From the NCBI GenBank assembly GCA_018365455.1, contig JAGZJZ010000010.1, positions 62,001 through 126,000 of the forward strand: a stretch of 64,000 nt of DNA, in the 5' to 3' direction. Source of the DNA: Clostridiales bacterium (lineage in GTDB: Bacteria > Bacillota > Clostridia > Lachnospirales > Lachnospiraceae). The translations under genes were made by a program, and so were the position numbers. The notes under the pieces were generated by a model that was given only the letters and a program-made list of their open reading frames with translations, was not told the origin of the DNA and did no database searches. Below are positions 1-8,341 of the stretch, piece by piece (within the stretch, counting starts at the first letter, position 1; each line of letters starts with the position of its first letter).

Positions 1-1860
1 ATATTTGAAAAAACTTCAATTGGAGCAGTAGGTTTGCCAAATGATGTGTTTGTTGGACTGGGAATGTACTGGCAGCTGCATCTGGCATATGACCTGGGAG
101 CAGATGATAATTTCTATAACCTGGTGAACAAGGCTTACCGTGAGAAAAAGGGAAGCGGATTCTCGGGTGACCAGAGATTTGCAGTGGTAGCAAGTGATAT
201 CGCGCAGAAAGATTTGACAGAGTTCTTTGAGCACTGGGGAATTGTGCTGAGTGATGAAGCCAAAGCAGAAATGGGTCAATATGAGAAAGAAAGCCGTAAG
301 ATTTATTATCTCAATGATCAGTCCAGAAGAGAAGCGATGGCGGGCAGTACGCCGGTTAGCGGAAGTATTGAAGTAAACGCTTCGATTGATCAGAAAACAG
401 CTACGGTTACCGTATCCGGGCTTACACCTGAAGATCCTATGGTACAGGGCTATGAGATCAGCAGAAATGGAAAGGGTATTGGATTTACGAAGGATACTAC
501 TTTTACGGATCTGATTGGTTCCATGAATAACCGAGAAGTTACGTATTCCGTAAAAGCTATTGATGTACTCGGAAATGTGATTGCTGAGGCAATATCACCT
601 TCTATTAAGATACAACATGATAATCTGGTACCTCGTGAGTCATGGAGCTATAAGATTGATGAGGACGGTTCTATTATTGTAACAATGAAAGATGAGAATA
701 TCTCCATTGCAGGTATCAAAATAAAAGGACAGGCTACACAGAAAAATGCCACATCTGAAGAAGTTTCTGAAGCAGTTACAGAAGCGATAACAGAAGCTGT
801 GACAGAAGCGAAAGCCAAGATGGTGAAGAACAATTCTTTACCGGAATTGAAAGCAGCTCTTTCCGATTCAGGCAAATCTGAGGAGACGCAGACACAGGCG
901 GATCGCAATTCGGAAGCAGTTACAGAAGCATGGAAGGAAGCAAATACAGAATCCAATACAGAATCCAATGCAGAATCCAATGCAGAATCTTATACAGAAA
1001 GATATACAGAATTTAATACAGAAACAGATACTCAAACAGATGTACAAACAGAATTAGAAACAGAACCGGTAACGGAAAAGGTTACAGAGGAAGTAACGGA
1101 ACAGGCACCGAAGTATGAACGTGCCAGGGCAGCCGGTAAGCTTACGGTTTCTGTTAGCGAAGATGGTATCCAGTACAAGGATATTAAGGTATTTGATCAG
1201 GACGTAGTTGGATCTACGGATCAGACATATCTCTTTGAAAGAGAAGACGGCAGAATTGACACCTATGATGAGAAATATATCAGGATTACCAATTTACCGG
1301 ATGATCTGACCATGGATGACATTGATTTTATGTCTTATCCGGGTGATGATATTGAAATCAGTGAAACTGCTATCGGTTATCTGGAAAGCGATTACCAGTA
1401 TGGTGAGGCAGAAGAAGATGTCATTAAGGCAGGTACTTTAATTGTGACAGGTACCTATCGTGGAGATCCGGTCTATAATACCATTTTACTGCAGGGCAGA
1501 TTTAACAATGTTGATAACAGTAAAGACGACAGCAGTATTGAATTAGTAGAAAGACCGATGAACGGTGTATCATTACTCTTTGCGGAAGAGCCAAAAGAAG
1601 GAGATATGACAACGATCAATAATGGTTTCTGGATCTTTATACCTGATGTACAAAAAGAAGCGGCACTCACAGAGGGTGTATGTGGAAATAGTGTACTTCC
1701 GGCTGAAATCCAGGCTGTAATGTATCGTACAGACGATCCGAACAACGCGGATAGCAAACGTCTCGTAAGCAATACCTTATGGATACAATCTCCAACGGAA
1801 GAAACTATGCCGAATATCAGGCTGGAGTCCGATGGAGCAGATGGAGGGATGAACAATTGA
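1..1860 (+). CDS. C-terminal part of a probable M60-type (enhancin-like) surface metallopeptidase, 5' end outside window
   Basis: The reading frame is open from base 1, so the start and the zinc site (expected HExxH) lie upstream and cannot be checked. The first ~90 codons resemble the helical C-terminal end of M60-like/enhancin peptidases (GMYWQLHLAYD, then FFEHWGIVLSDEAK). A beta-rich fibronectin-III-like segment follows (about residues 110-200). A Thr/Glu-rich low-complexity stretch (about 255-375, TEA and TES/NTE repeats) looks like a wall or mucin-like spacer, and a further ~230-residue domain is not recognised. M60-like proteins of gut bacteria degrade mucin glycoproteins at the cell surface, so a similar role is inferred. 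The TGA stop overlaps the TTG start of the next gene, which suggests coupled translation. The family call rests only on the C-terminal motif. Confidence 0.6.
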   Translation: MFEKTSIGAVGLPNDVFVGLGMYWQLHLAYDLGADDNFYNLVNKAYREKKGSGFSGDQRFAVVASDIAQKDLTEFFEHWGIVLSDEAKAEMGQYEKESRKIYYLNDQSRREAMAGSTPVSGSIEVNASIDQKTATVTVSGLTPEDPMVQGYEISRNGKGIGFTKDTTFTDLIGSMNNREVTYSVKAIDVLGNVIAEAISPSIKIQHDNLVPRESWSYKIDEDGSIIVTMKDENISIAGIKIKGQATQKNATSEEVSEAVTEAITEAVTEAKAKMVKNNSLPELKAALSDSGKSEETQTQADRNSEAVTEAWKEANTESNTESNAESNAESYTERYTEFNTETDTQTDVQTELETEPVTEKVTEEVTEQAPKYERARAAGKLTVSVSEDGIQYKDIKVFDQDVVGSTDQTYLFEREDGRIDTYDEKYIRITNLPDDLTMDDIDFMSYPGDDIEISETAIGYLESDYQYGEAEEDVIKAGTLIVTGTYRGDPVYNTILLQGRFNNVDNSKDDSSIELVERPMNGVSLLFAEEPKEGDMTTINNGFWIFIPDVQKEAALTEGVCGNSVLPAEIQAVMYRTDDPNNADSKRLVSNTLWIQSPTEETMPNIRLESDGADGGMNN

Positions 1861-3887
1861 GGAAGATAGAAACGGTTAAGGTTCTCTTGGGGGTATTGGC
1901 ACTTATGCTGCTATACTCCATGACAGCCCTGGCAGCATCAGAGAAGCCTGGAATAAAGTTGTCCGTTACAGACACTGCCAATGAATGGGCAGTTGAGGTG
2001 GAAAATTTGGACAGCGTGGCATATTCCGTACAATTTGACATTATTGTAAATGAAAAAGCCGAAGGTACCATGGAGTGGGACGATACGTCCCCCTCCACCT
2101 ACCACAAGATGATCAGAAAAGAAGATGGAAGTAAAACAATCTTCACTTTTTATGTAGACCGCCTGTCAGAAATATCTACAACAGGTAAGGTTAAATTAGG
2201 AGCATTAAAGTTAACAAACCCATCGGAAAACATAAAGTTTTCCACAAACGGTGAGATCACAACCCTGGATGCAAAGCTCAATGCAACTAAGGTAACAGGT
2301 GCGGGGCTTGCATTAGTGGATCACGTGTGGAACAGTGAATTTACAGTGGATAAAGCAGCTACCTGCACTACGGAAGGTGAAAAATCCATTCATTGTACAA
2401 CCTGTAGTACCAGAAAAGAGATCACGGTGATTCCGAAATCGGAGCATAAATATGGTGACTGGAAAGTGACAGAAGCAACCTGTACAGAAGCCGGAAGCCG
2501 TACAAAGACCTGCAGTGTTTGCGGAGATGTAGTAACGGAAGCAATTCCAGCATTAGGACACGACTGGGAAAAAGAATTCACGGTAGATAAAGCCGCAAGC
2601 TGTACAGAAAAAGGTGAAAATTCCATTCATTGTACGAGATGCGATGTGAGAGACCAAGTTACAGAGATTCCTGCATTGGAGCATAAATACGGGGACTGGA
2701 AAGTGACAACAGAAGCAACCTGTACAGAAGCGGGAAGCCGTACAAAGACTTGCAGTGTGTGTGGTGATGTAGTAACGGAAGCAATTCCAGCATTGGGACA
2801 TGACTGGGAAAAAGAATTCACGGTAGATAAAGCCGCAAGCTGTACAGAAAAAGGTGAAAAGTCCATTCATTGTACGAGATGTGATGTGAGAGACCAAGTT
2901 ACAGAGATTCCTGCATCCGAGCATAAATACGGAGACTGGACAGTGTCAGAAGCAACCTGTACAGAAGCGGGAAGCCGTACAAAGACTTGCAGTGTGTGTG
3001 GTGATGTAGTAACGGAAGCAATTCCAGCATTAGGACATGACTGGAAAACCAATTACACAATTAATAAAGTTGCAACCTGCACCGAGGATGGATCCAAATC
3101 TATTTATTGCAGAAGATGCAACGAGGAAAAGGACATGGTCAAGATTCCGGCACTGGGACACAATTATGGTGAATGGAGCATTACGAAAGAAGCCACTTGT
3201 ACCGATAAAGGCATTCATACTAAAGTATGTATGCGGTGTCCGGATCAGATATCGGAAGAAATTCCGGCATTGGGACATAGTGCAGGAGACTGGGAAGTAG
3301 AAAAAGCACCTACAATCTTCGCGAAAGGTGTGGAAGTTAAAAAATGTGAACGCTGTGATATCGTTTTAGAAAAAAGAGATATCAAGAAAAAGAAAGCAAA
3401 AGTTAAGTTAAATGCCAAATCTACAACGATGCAGGTTAAGAAGACGTCAACAGCCTTAAAGGTGAAGTCCAGTAGTGCAGGGGATACTGTACGTAAGTGG
3501 ACATCGGCAAATAAAAAGGTAGCTCAGGTTGATAAAAAGACCGGAAAGATTACGGCGAAATCAGTAGGAACTACTTATATTACAGTTACGATGAAGAGTG
3601 GTGTCAGTGCGAAATGTACCGTTATCGTACAGGAAAATGCTGTCGGTACGAACAAAGTTTCTTTTGGAGCTAAGACGATAAACCTGAAAAAGGGTAAATC
3701 AATGAAGTTACAGGTTCTCAGAACGCCGATATCTGCAAATGACAAATTGGAATTTACATCTTCAAAAGAAAAAGTTGCGGAAATCAATTCCAAAGGTAAA
3801 GTCACGGCAAAGAAAAAAGGTTATACAACTATAACCGTCAAAACAGCAACTGGAAAGAAGGCAACTTGTAAAGTTTATGTGTCGTAA
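1857..3887 (+). CDS. Secreted repeat protein with cysteine-pair repeats and two C-terminal Big_2 (Ig-like) domains
   Basis: I start it at TTG 1857: GGAGGG lies 9 bases upstream and the next ~28 residues form a clean signal peptide (basic N-end, hydrophobic core LLGVLALMLLYSMTALA). Domains in order: a beta-rich, cohesin-like segment (about 30-140); about eight repeats of ~38-40 residues (about 155-500), each with a Cys near ATCTE and a CxxC pair and ending in IPALGH or similar; a Lys-rich region; and two Big_2-like domains (about 515-600 and 605-676) with the typical KVTAKKKGYTTITV pattern. No transmembrane anchor or LPxTG is visible. The CxxC pairs could bind a metal or form disulfides; which one is unknown. 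The TTGA overlap with the protease gene suggests the two are made together and may act at the same surface. No enzymatic function can be assigned. Confidence 0.75.
   Translation: MRKIETVKVLLGVLALMLLYSMTALAASEKPGIKLSVTDTANEWAVEVENLDSVAYSVQFDIIVNEKAEGTMEWDDTSPSTYHKMIRKEDGSKTIFTFYVDRLSEISTTGKVKLGALKLTNPSENIKFSTNGEITTLDAKLNATKVTGAGLALVDHVWNSEFTVDKAATCTTEGEKSIHCTTCSTRKEITVIPKSEHKYGDWKVTEATCTEAGSRTKTCSVCGDVVTEAIPALGHDWEKEFTVDKAASCTEKGENSIHCTRCDVRDQVTEIPALEHKYGDWKVTTEATCTEAGSRTKTCSVCGDVVTEAIPALGHDWEKEFTVDKAASCTEKGEKSIHCTRCDVRDQVTEIPASEHKYGDWTVSEATCTEAGSRTKTCSVCGDVVTEAIPALGHDWKTNYTINKVATCTEDGSKSIYCRRCNEEKDMVKIPALGHNYGEWSITKEATCTDKGIHTKVCMRCPDQISEEIPALGHSAGDWEVEKAPTIFAKGVEVKKCERCDIVLEKRDIKKKKAKVKLNAKSTTMQVKKTSTALKVKSSSAGDTVRKWTSANKKVAQVDKKTGKITAKSVGTTYITVTMKSGVSAKCTVIVQENAVGTNKVSFGAKTINLKKGKSMKLQVLRTPISANDKLEFTSSKEKVAEINSKGKVTAKKKGYTTITVKTATGKKATCKVYVS
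2471..3045 (+). repeat. Long tandem DNA repeat inside the cysteine-repeat gene (~240-bp unit)
   Basis: The stretch starting AGAAGCAACCTGTACAGAAG occurs at 2471, 2711 and 2948. The first two units are 240 bp apart and nearly identical, and the third begins 237 bp later, one codon shorter. Each unit encodes two cysteine-pair repeats. The near identity points to recent duplication, so copy number may differ between strains. Confidence 0.85.
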
Positions 3888-3910
3888 TAAACTTTTCTAA
3901 CATGCTCTAA

Positions 3911-4013
3911 AATAAGACAGCTGAAAATATATTGGAAGATCAGATTTTATACCGGAATGAAATGTCCAAATATAGAATTTGATCGGATAATTTATGAATC
4001 GGCTGTCTTATTT
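3911..4013. terminator. Possible bidirectional terminator with a very long loop
   Basis: AATAAGACAGC at 3911-3921 pairs exactly with GCTGTCTTATT at 4002-4012, and a T-rich run follows. It lies between the end of the cysteine-repeat gene and the end of the convergent AraC gene. The ~80-base loop is unusually large, so the call is tentative. Confidence 0.45.
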
Positions 4014-4052
4014 TTATTCTTTGAAAGATATATTTTCATTCTAATAAAAGAA

Positions 4053-5039
4053 TTATTCATACGAATGATGCAATACTTCAATGGAAGATGCATAGGCAGT
4101 TGGCGGAAGACCAACTGCTTTTTTGAAACATTTCGAAAAGTAATGCAGGCCGTTATATCCTAAAATATCGGAAATTTCTGTCATATTATATTTCCCGATC
4201 TGAATCAGATGCATGGCGCGTTCAATCCTGAGGTTATTATAATATTCAATCACACCGGTCCCCAGATTACGGCGGAATATTTGTTGAAGGAGAGCACTGG
4301 AGACACAATTTTCCCTACAGACTTGTTGTAAGGTAAGGGAGGAGTCACCCAAATGGTTTTCAAAATAATCTTGTATCTGCCTGATAATAGCCCTTTCTTT
4401 GTGTAATTTAATGGAACTGGAATGAGCAGAACTAGGAGAAGCAAAACTAAAAGGTGCTAAACTTAAAGAAACAGTACCGGTAGTATTGCTTTCTGATTTT
4501 ATAAGTTCCCCTGCCTCAAGAGATTCCGTGTCCTTTCGTACCAGATCAATGATCAGCAGTTCCAGATAATTTTTCAGGCACTGTTCACAGCCAAAGGGCA
4601 GATGCTCTCTCTTTTCTAATTTTAAAATGGCTGGTTTTTCAAGTTCGGTCGCAAAAGTTAGACGGGCTTCCCTTAGAAACTGGCTGATTAAAAACTGCTG
4701 CCGCTGACTGGTTTTGATGATTTTATGGGAAAGACCCGATAAGCGGGAGCTGGGGCTTCGAAATGAAATAACAGCGATATCGGATGGATGCTGGTAATTT
4801 CCCCATACATTGTGAAAGGCATCCGGGCTAACCAATACCAAATCTCCTTTTTCCAAAGTATATATATCATTTTCTATGCGGACATTCAAAATTCCAAAGT
4901 CGATATAAATAAATTCCCAGAAATCATGACTTTCCCCCCTGTAATTATAATCCGGACTAAATTTAAAGTAATGGACGGTCTTAAGTGATTCTATGATGAC
5001 AGAGCTGTCTAAGTAAGTATCCTGATAATCTTTTTTCAT
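4053..5039 (-). CDS. AraC-family transcriptional regulator with N-terminal cupin-like sensor domain
   Basis: The 328-residue protein has an N-terminal AraC-type beta barrel (about 25-105) with the usual pattern for a ligand-binding sensor (SHDFWEFIYIDFG, then GDLVLVSPDAFHNVWG). The C-terminal ~100 residues form the double helix-turn-helix (LTLQQVCRENCVSSALLQQIFRRNLG, then MTEISDILGYNGLHYFSKCFKKAVG). I start it at ATG 5039, not the longer frame, because GGAGG sits 7 bases upstream. It is divergent from the URO-D-like gene at 5292 and is likely its regulator. Paired inverted repeats in the shared intergenic region are candidate binding sites. A second AraC/URO-D divergent pair closes this locus at 17.5-19.7 kb. 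The effector is unknown. Confidence 0.88.
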   Translation of the reverse strand: MKKDYQDTYLDSSVIIESLKTVHYFKFSPDYNYRGESHDFWEFIYIDFGILNVRIENDIYTLEKGDLVLVSPDAFHNVWGNYQHPSDIAVISFRSPSSRLSGLSHKIIKTSQRQQFLISQFLREARLTFATELEKPAILKLEKREHLPFGCEQCLKNYLELLIIDLVRKDTESLEAGELIKSESNTTGTVSLSLAPFSFASPSSAHSSSIKLHKERAIIRQIQDYFENHLGDSSLTLQQVCRENCVSSALLQQIFRRNLGTGVIEYYNNLRIERAMHLIQIGKYNMTEISDILGYNGLHYFSKCFKKAVGLPPTAYASSIEVLHHSYE

Positions 5040-5089
5040 TGGGAATCCTCCAAGGCAAATAATCAAATCATTGATGAAAATAGCTGATA

Positions 5090-5144
5090 AAATTTCTGTT
5101 GAAATTACGGATGAAGATAATGATGAAATTTCTGTTGAAATTAC
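5090..5144. promoter_or_regulatory. Two copies of a 19-bp element containing an inverted repeat, candidate operator pair
   Basis: The 19-mer AAATTTCTGTTGAAATTAC occurs at 5090-5108 and again at 5126-5144, so the copies are 36 bp apart start to start. Each contains the inverted repeat AATTTC-N4-GAAATT. They sit between the divergent AraC regulator and the URO-D-like gene, as expected for regulator sites. Function is inferred. Confidence 0.4.
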
Positions 5145-5291
5145 TGATTAAATTAATCATGGAAATCAAAAATCAGATCATGTATAACGAATGTAAATTG
5201 CAAACATTGTATCATAATTGACAAAGCCGGCTGGCTCTCTAATTGATATAATTTTGATTATAACAAAATAAATTGCAAAGGGGTAAACATT

Positions 5292-6368
5292 ATGACAAAT
5301 AGAGAAAACTTTTTTATGGCAATGTCACACCGGCAGCCAGAGCAGATTCCTTTTTTTATACGGTTAAGTGAGGAACTGGAAATTGAGTTTGAGCGGCGAT
5401 ACCATACAGCAGATTACCGAAAATATTATGGCAGCAGCATAATACCTGTAAGAATCCGTCCCACGGAACACTTGCAGGATTTTTCCGCCTATTTTGCAGG
5501 ACAATCCTATGATTATTATGATGAGTGGGGTGTTGGGTACAAGGCGGGGAGTACCGGCTATCATTTCCGGCAGTTTGTATCTCCCATGAAATTCTTTGAA
5601 ACACCGGAAGAGGTATGGGATTTTCCACTTCCTGATATTTTGGAGGATTATCGGTGGGATGGGTTAAAAGAGACTATCGCAGAGCTGAAAGCATTAGATT
5701 GCATCACCATGAATACCTCAGGATGTAATATTGATATATTTGAAGCGGCCTGGTATTTGAGGGGCATGGAAAATTTGCTCATGGATATGCTGGCAGATGA
5801 AGAAATGGCGGAAGCGTGCCTGGAACGTATGTGCAGGATAAAATGTGAAATGGCGAAGAAATGTGCAGAAGCAGGATTTGATATCGTGGTGTTTGGAGAT
5901 GATGTGGCTACGCAGCGGGGGATGATGATGGATAAAAAGCTATGGAGAAAATGGCTGAAACCCCGGCTGAAACGTGGGATTGACAGCGCGAAGGCGGTCA
6001 ATCCGAAGGTCCTGTGCTATTACCATTCAGACGGAGATATTTCTGATATCATTGAAGATCTGATTGAAATCGGCGTGGATATTCTAAACCCGATACAGCC
6101 GGAATGTATGGATCCAATTGCAGTAAAAGAGCGGTATGGCAGCAGGGTGAATCTGTGGGGAACCATCGGAACCCAGACTACAATGCCTTTTGGTTCACCG
6201 GAAGAGGTAACGCAGGAAGTGAATAGAATGATAGAATGTGTGGGCAGAGATGGTGGACTTGTGATAGCGCCTACCCATGTTCTGGAGCCGGAGGTTCCGT
6301 TTGCAAACATAGAGGCTTATGTAAAAACTGTAAAAAGTAAGCGGGTAGAAAATACTGGAAATAATTGA
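5292..6368 (+). CDS. URO-D superfamily protein (URO-D / corrinoid methyltransferase-like), paralogue 1
   Basis: The 358-residue protein has the TIM-barrel pattern of the uroporphyrinogen decarboxylase superfamily: NTSGCNIDIFEAAWYLRGMENLL at about 141-163, FGDDVATQRG at 201-210 and YYHSDGDI at 243-250. The C-terminal WGTIGTQTTMPFGSPEEV and IAPTHVLEP segments are also typical. The superfamily includes heme-pathway URO-D and the methyltransferases MtaA and CmuA. No other heme gene is nearby and the locus is a sugar-uptake cluster, so true uroporphyrinogen decarboxylation is unlikely. At the position of the MtaA zinc motif HxC this paralogue has HSD. It is first in the direction of the two-component system and has a good ribosome site (AAGGGG). 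The reaction is unknown. Confidence 0.82.
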   Translation: MTNRENFFMAMSHRQPEQIPFFIRLSEELEIEFERRYHTADYRKYYGSSIIPVRIRPTEHLQDFSAYFAGQSYDYYDEWGVGYKAGSTGYHFRQFVSPMKFFETPEEVWDFPLPDILEDYRWDGLKETIAELKALDCITMNTSGCNIDIFEAAWYLRGMENLLMDMLADEEMAEACLERMCRIKCEMAKKCAEAGFDIVVFGDDVATQRGMMMDKKLWRKWLKPRLKRGIDSAKAVNPKVLCYYHSDGDISDIIEDLIEIGVDILNPIQPECMDPIAVKERYGSRVNLWGTIGTQTTMPFGSPEEVTQEVNRMIECVGRDGGLVIAPTHVLEPEVPFANIEAYVKTVKSKRVENTGNN

Positions 6369-6463
6369 TTCACAACCGTTTCAATAGTATGATATAGAAA
6401 ACCAGTGCCATAATCAAAAGGTGTTTGCTGCAATAAATCCATATCACTCAGGGGGATTGTCAA

Positions 6464-8206
6464 ATGAAGGTGCCGCATATTTCATTAAAAATAAAATCAA
6501 CGATTAAGCAGAGATTCTTTTTTTTCAGTGCATTAAATATTATTGTAGTCATTCTGGCAATTGCGGTCATTTCCAATGTTCTTTTCGAAAAAACAATAAC
6601 AGAGAAAGCAAAGATGTTCCAGCAAAGGGAGGTCTCCCTGGTGTGCAATAATATGGAGCTATTGGTAAACAGCATCAATGATTATATCCTCACTTTATCC
6701 GTAGACAGTACCTTACAGGAAATATTAAAGTACCATGATGAGGTTCCCATTTCAGAAGAAGAAAGATATAACATCAAAATGAAACTGATTCGTGCAGTTT
6801 ATGCAAAATCGGCATTGAATTCCTACATAGATTCTGTTGTGATTCTTTCAAAAAGCGGAACCTTTTATGATATGGGCATGTATTCCAAAGAGAATTTTAG
6901 CAGTACATTTGAAAAGAATAACATCCAGATGTCTGACATTATCAATAAACCAACCTGGTATGGACCTCTGGAAATGAAAAATGAACTGGTGGGGACGGAA
7001 AATGTATTTGTAATCACCAAGCAGGTTATGGATATCTGGTCACCGGATGTACTGGGGTATGTATTTGCAATTGTAAAGGAGAGCAAGGTAAGCGGGTTTT
7101 ACCGGGATATTATCGAAAAAAATGCGGAGCTGTATATTGTAAATGAAGATATGAATATCATTTCTTCTTCCGATAAATCGCTGTTGTATAAGGATATCCG
7201 GGACCTGGAGATCTATGCAAATAAAAAGGATGCCTATATCATTACGACGGAACAGATCCCCATTAATCACTGGCAGGTCATGGACTTTGTGCCCAAGCGC
7301 TATCTGGTAAGTGAAATGGACAAAATAACGCTTTCAATGGTGAACATTGGTATCATCGCAATTGTAATTTCCTTCGTGCTGTCCTATGCAATAGCCAGCA
7401 GAGTAACAAAGCCGATACATAAACTTGCGGTTGCCATGAAATCCTTTGACTGTATTAATGGAAACAGCCATACCACGGAGGTACGCTCGCCACAGGAACT
7501 GAATCTGCTCACCAGAAGATTTAATCAATTGGTGGACCGGGTACAGGAGCTGATGCATCAGATTGTAATTGAAAATGAGCGGAAGAGGGATTACGAATTC
7601 CGTTTAATCCAGGCGCAGATTAAACCCCATTTCTTATACAATTCACTGGAAACCATTATTTCACTAATCGGGATTTCCATGAAAGATAATGCCATGCGGT
7701 ACACCAGATCCCTGGGGAATTTTTATCGTATTTCCCTGAGTAATGGTTCGGATATCATAACGCTGAAGGAGGAGCTGGATCTGATCCAGAATTATCTGTA
7801 TATGCAGGGCATCCGGTATGTAGATAAATTAAATTATCAGATTGAGGGTGATGCGAAGCTGGCAGCATATATTATTCCCAAACTAACGCTTCAGCCCCTG
7901 GTGGAAAATGCAATCTACCATGGAATAAAGCCTAAAAAAGTCAAATCAGATATCCGGATTAAGTACTATAGTGATGCAGATGATATTTTGATTTCGGTCT
8001 ATGACAATGGAGTGGGGATCCGAAAAGAAAAACTGGATTCAGTGCTGACGGATCAAAAGACGGATGAAAGAGGGGGCTTCGGGCTGAATTCTATTGATAA
8101 CCGGTTAAAGCTGGTGTTTGGGGCTTCCTATGGACTGGCTGTCAGCAGCAGCTATGGGGTTTATACCGAAGTCATTGTACGAATTCCAAAGAAGGACAGG
8201 CGGTAA
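6464..8206 (+). CDS. YesM-type sensor histidine kinase (membrane-bound)
   Basis: The 580-residue protein has an N-terminal membrane helix (about 18-40), a ~250-residue extracytoplasmic sensor region (CACHE-like), a second helix (about 290-312) and a HAMP segment (about 313-365). The His_kinase block QIKPHFLYNSLETI has phospho-accepting His389, and a C-terminal ATPase domain follows (DNGVGI near 512, GGFGLNSIDNRL near 537). This is the usual layout of YesM/LytS-family kinases that sense extracellular carbohydrates. The next gene encodes the matching YesN-type regulator and an ABC importer follows, so it probably controls that importer. The ribosome site is GGGGGA, 7-8 bases upstream of the ATG. 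Confidence 0.92.
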   Translation: MKVPHISLKIKSTIKQRFFFFSALNIIVVILAIAVISNVLFEKTITEKAKMFQQREVSLVCNNMELLVNSINDYILTLSVDSTLQEILKYHDEVPISEEERYNIKMKLIRAVYAKSALNSYIDSVVILSKSGTFYDMGMYSKENFSSTFEKNNIQMSDIINKPTWYGPLEMKNELVGTENVFVITKQVMDIWSPDVLGYVFAIVKESKVSGFYRDIIEKNAELYIVNEDMNIISSSDKSLLYKDIRDLEIYANKKDAYIITTEQIPINHWQVMDFVPKRYLVSEMDKITLSMVNIGIIAIVISFVLSYAIASRVTKPIHKLAVAMKSFDCINGNSHTTEVRSPQELNLLTRRFNQLVDRVQELMHQIVIENERKRDYEFRLIQAQIKPHFLYNSLETIISLIGISMKDNAMRYTRSLGNFYRISLSNGSDIITLKEELDLIQNYLYMQGIRYVDKLNYQIEGDAKLAAYIIPKLTLQPLVENAIYHGIKPKKVKSDIRIKYYSDADDILISVYDNGVGIRKEKLDSVLTDQKTDERGGFGLNSIDNRLKLVFGASYGLAVSSSYGVYTEVIVRIPKKDRR

Positions 8207-8341
8207 AAGATAAGATGAAGAAGATATCGAAAAGGTGATAGAAGAGAGTATATAAAAGAGAGTGTATAAAAGAAATTGGATGGGCGATATAGGACGGTAA
8301 GAAGAAATCGGAAAGGCGATAAAGGACAAGGTGTAGAATCT
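8207..8341 (+). repeat. Intergenic linker made of short degenerate repeats
   Basis: The gap between kinase and regulator holds imperfect repeats of GAGAGTATATAAAA / GAGAGTGTATAAAA and of a GGAAAGGCGATAAAGG-like unit. No separate gene or terminator is visible, so the two genes are probably co-transcribed. Confidence 0.4.

Noticed and set aside
2390..3278. Several minus-strand frames opposite the cysteine-repeat gene
   Set aside because: They repeat with the same period as the plus-strand gene and have no ribosome sites; they are shadows of the tandem repeat.
5292..6368. True heme-pathway uroporphyrinogen decarboxylase (hemE)
   Set aside because: Four diverged paralogues lie in a sugar-uptake locus with no other heme gene, so I keep the call at superfamily level.
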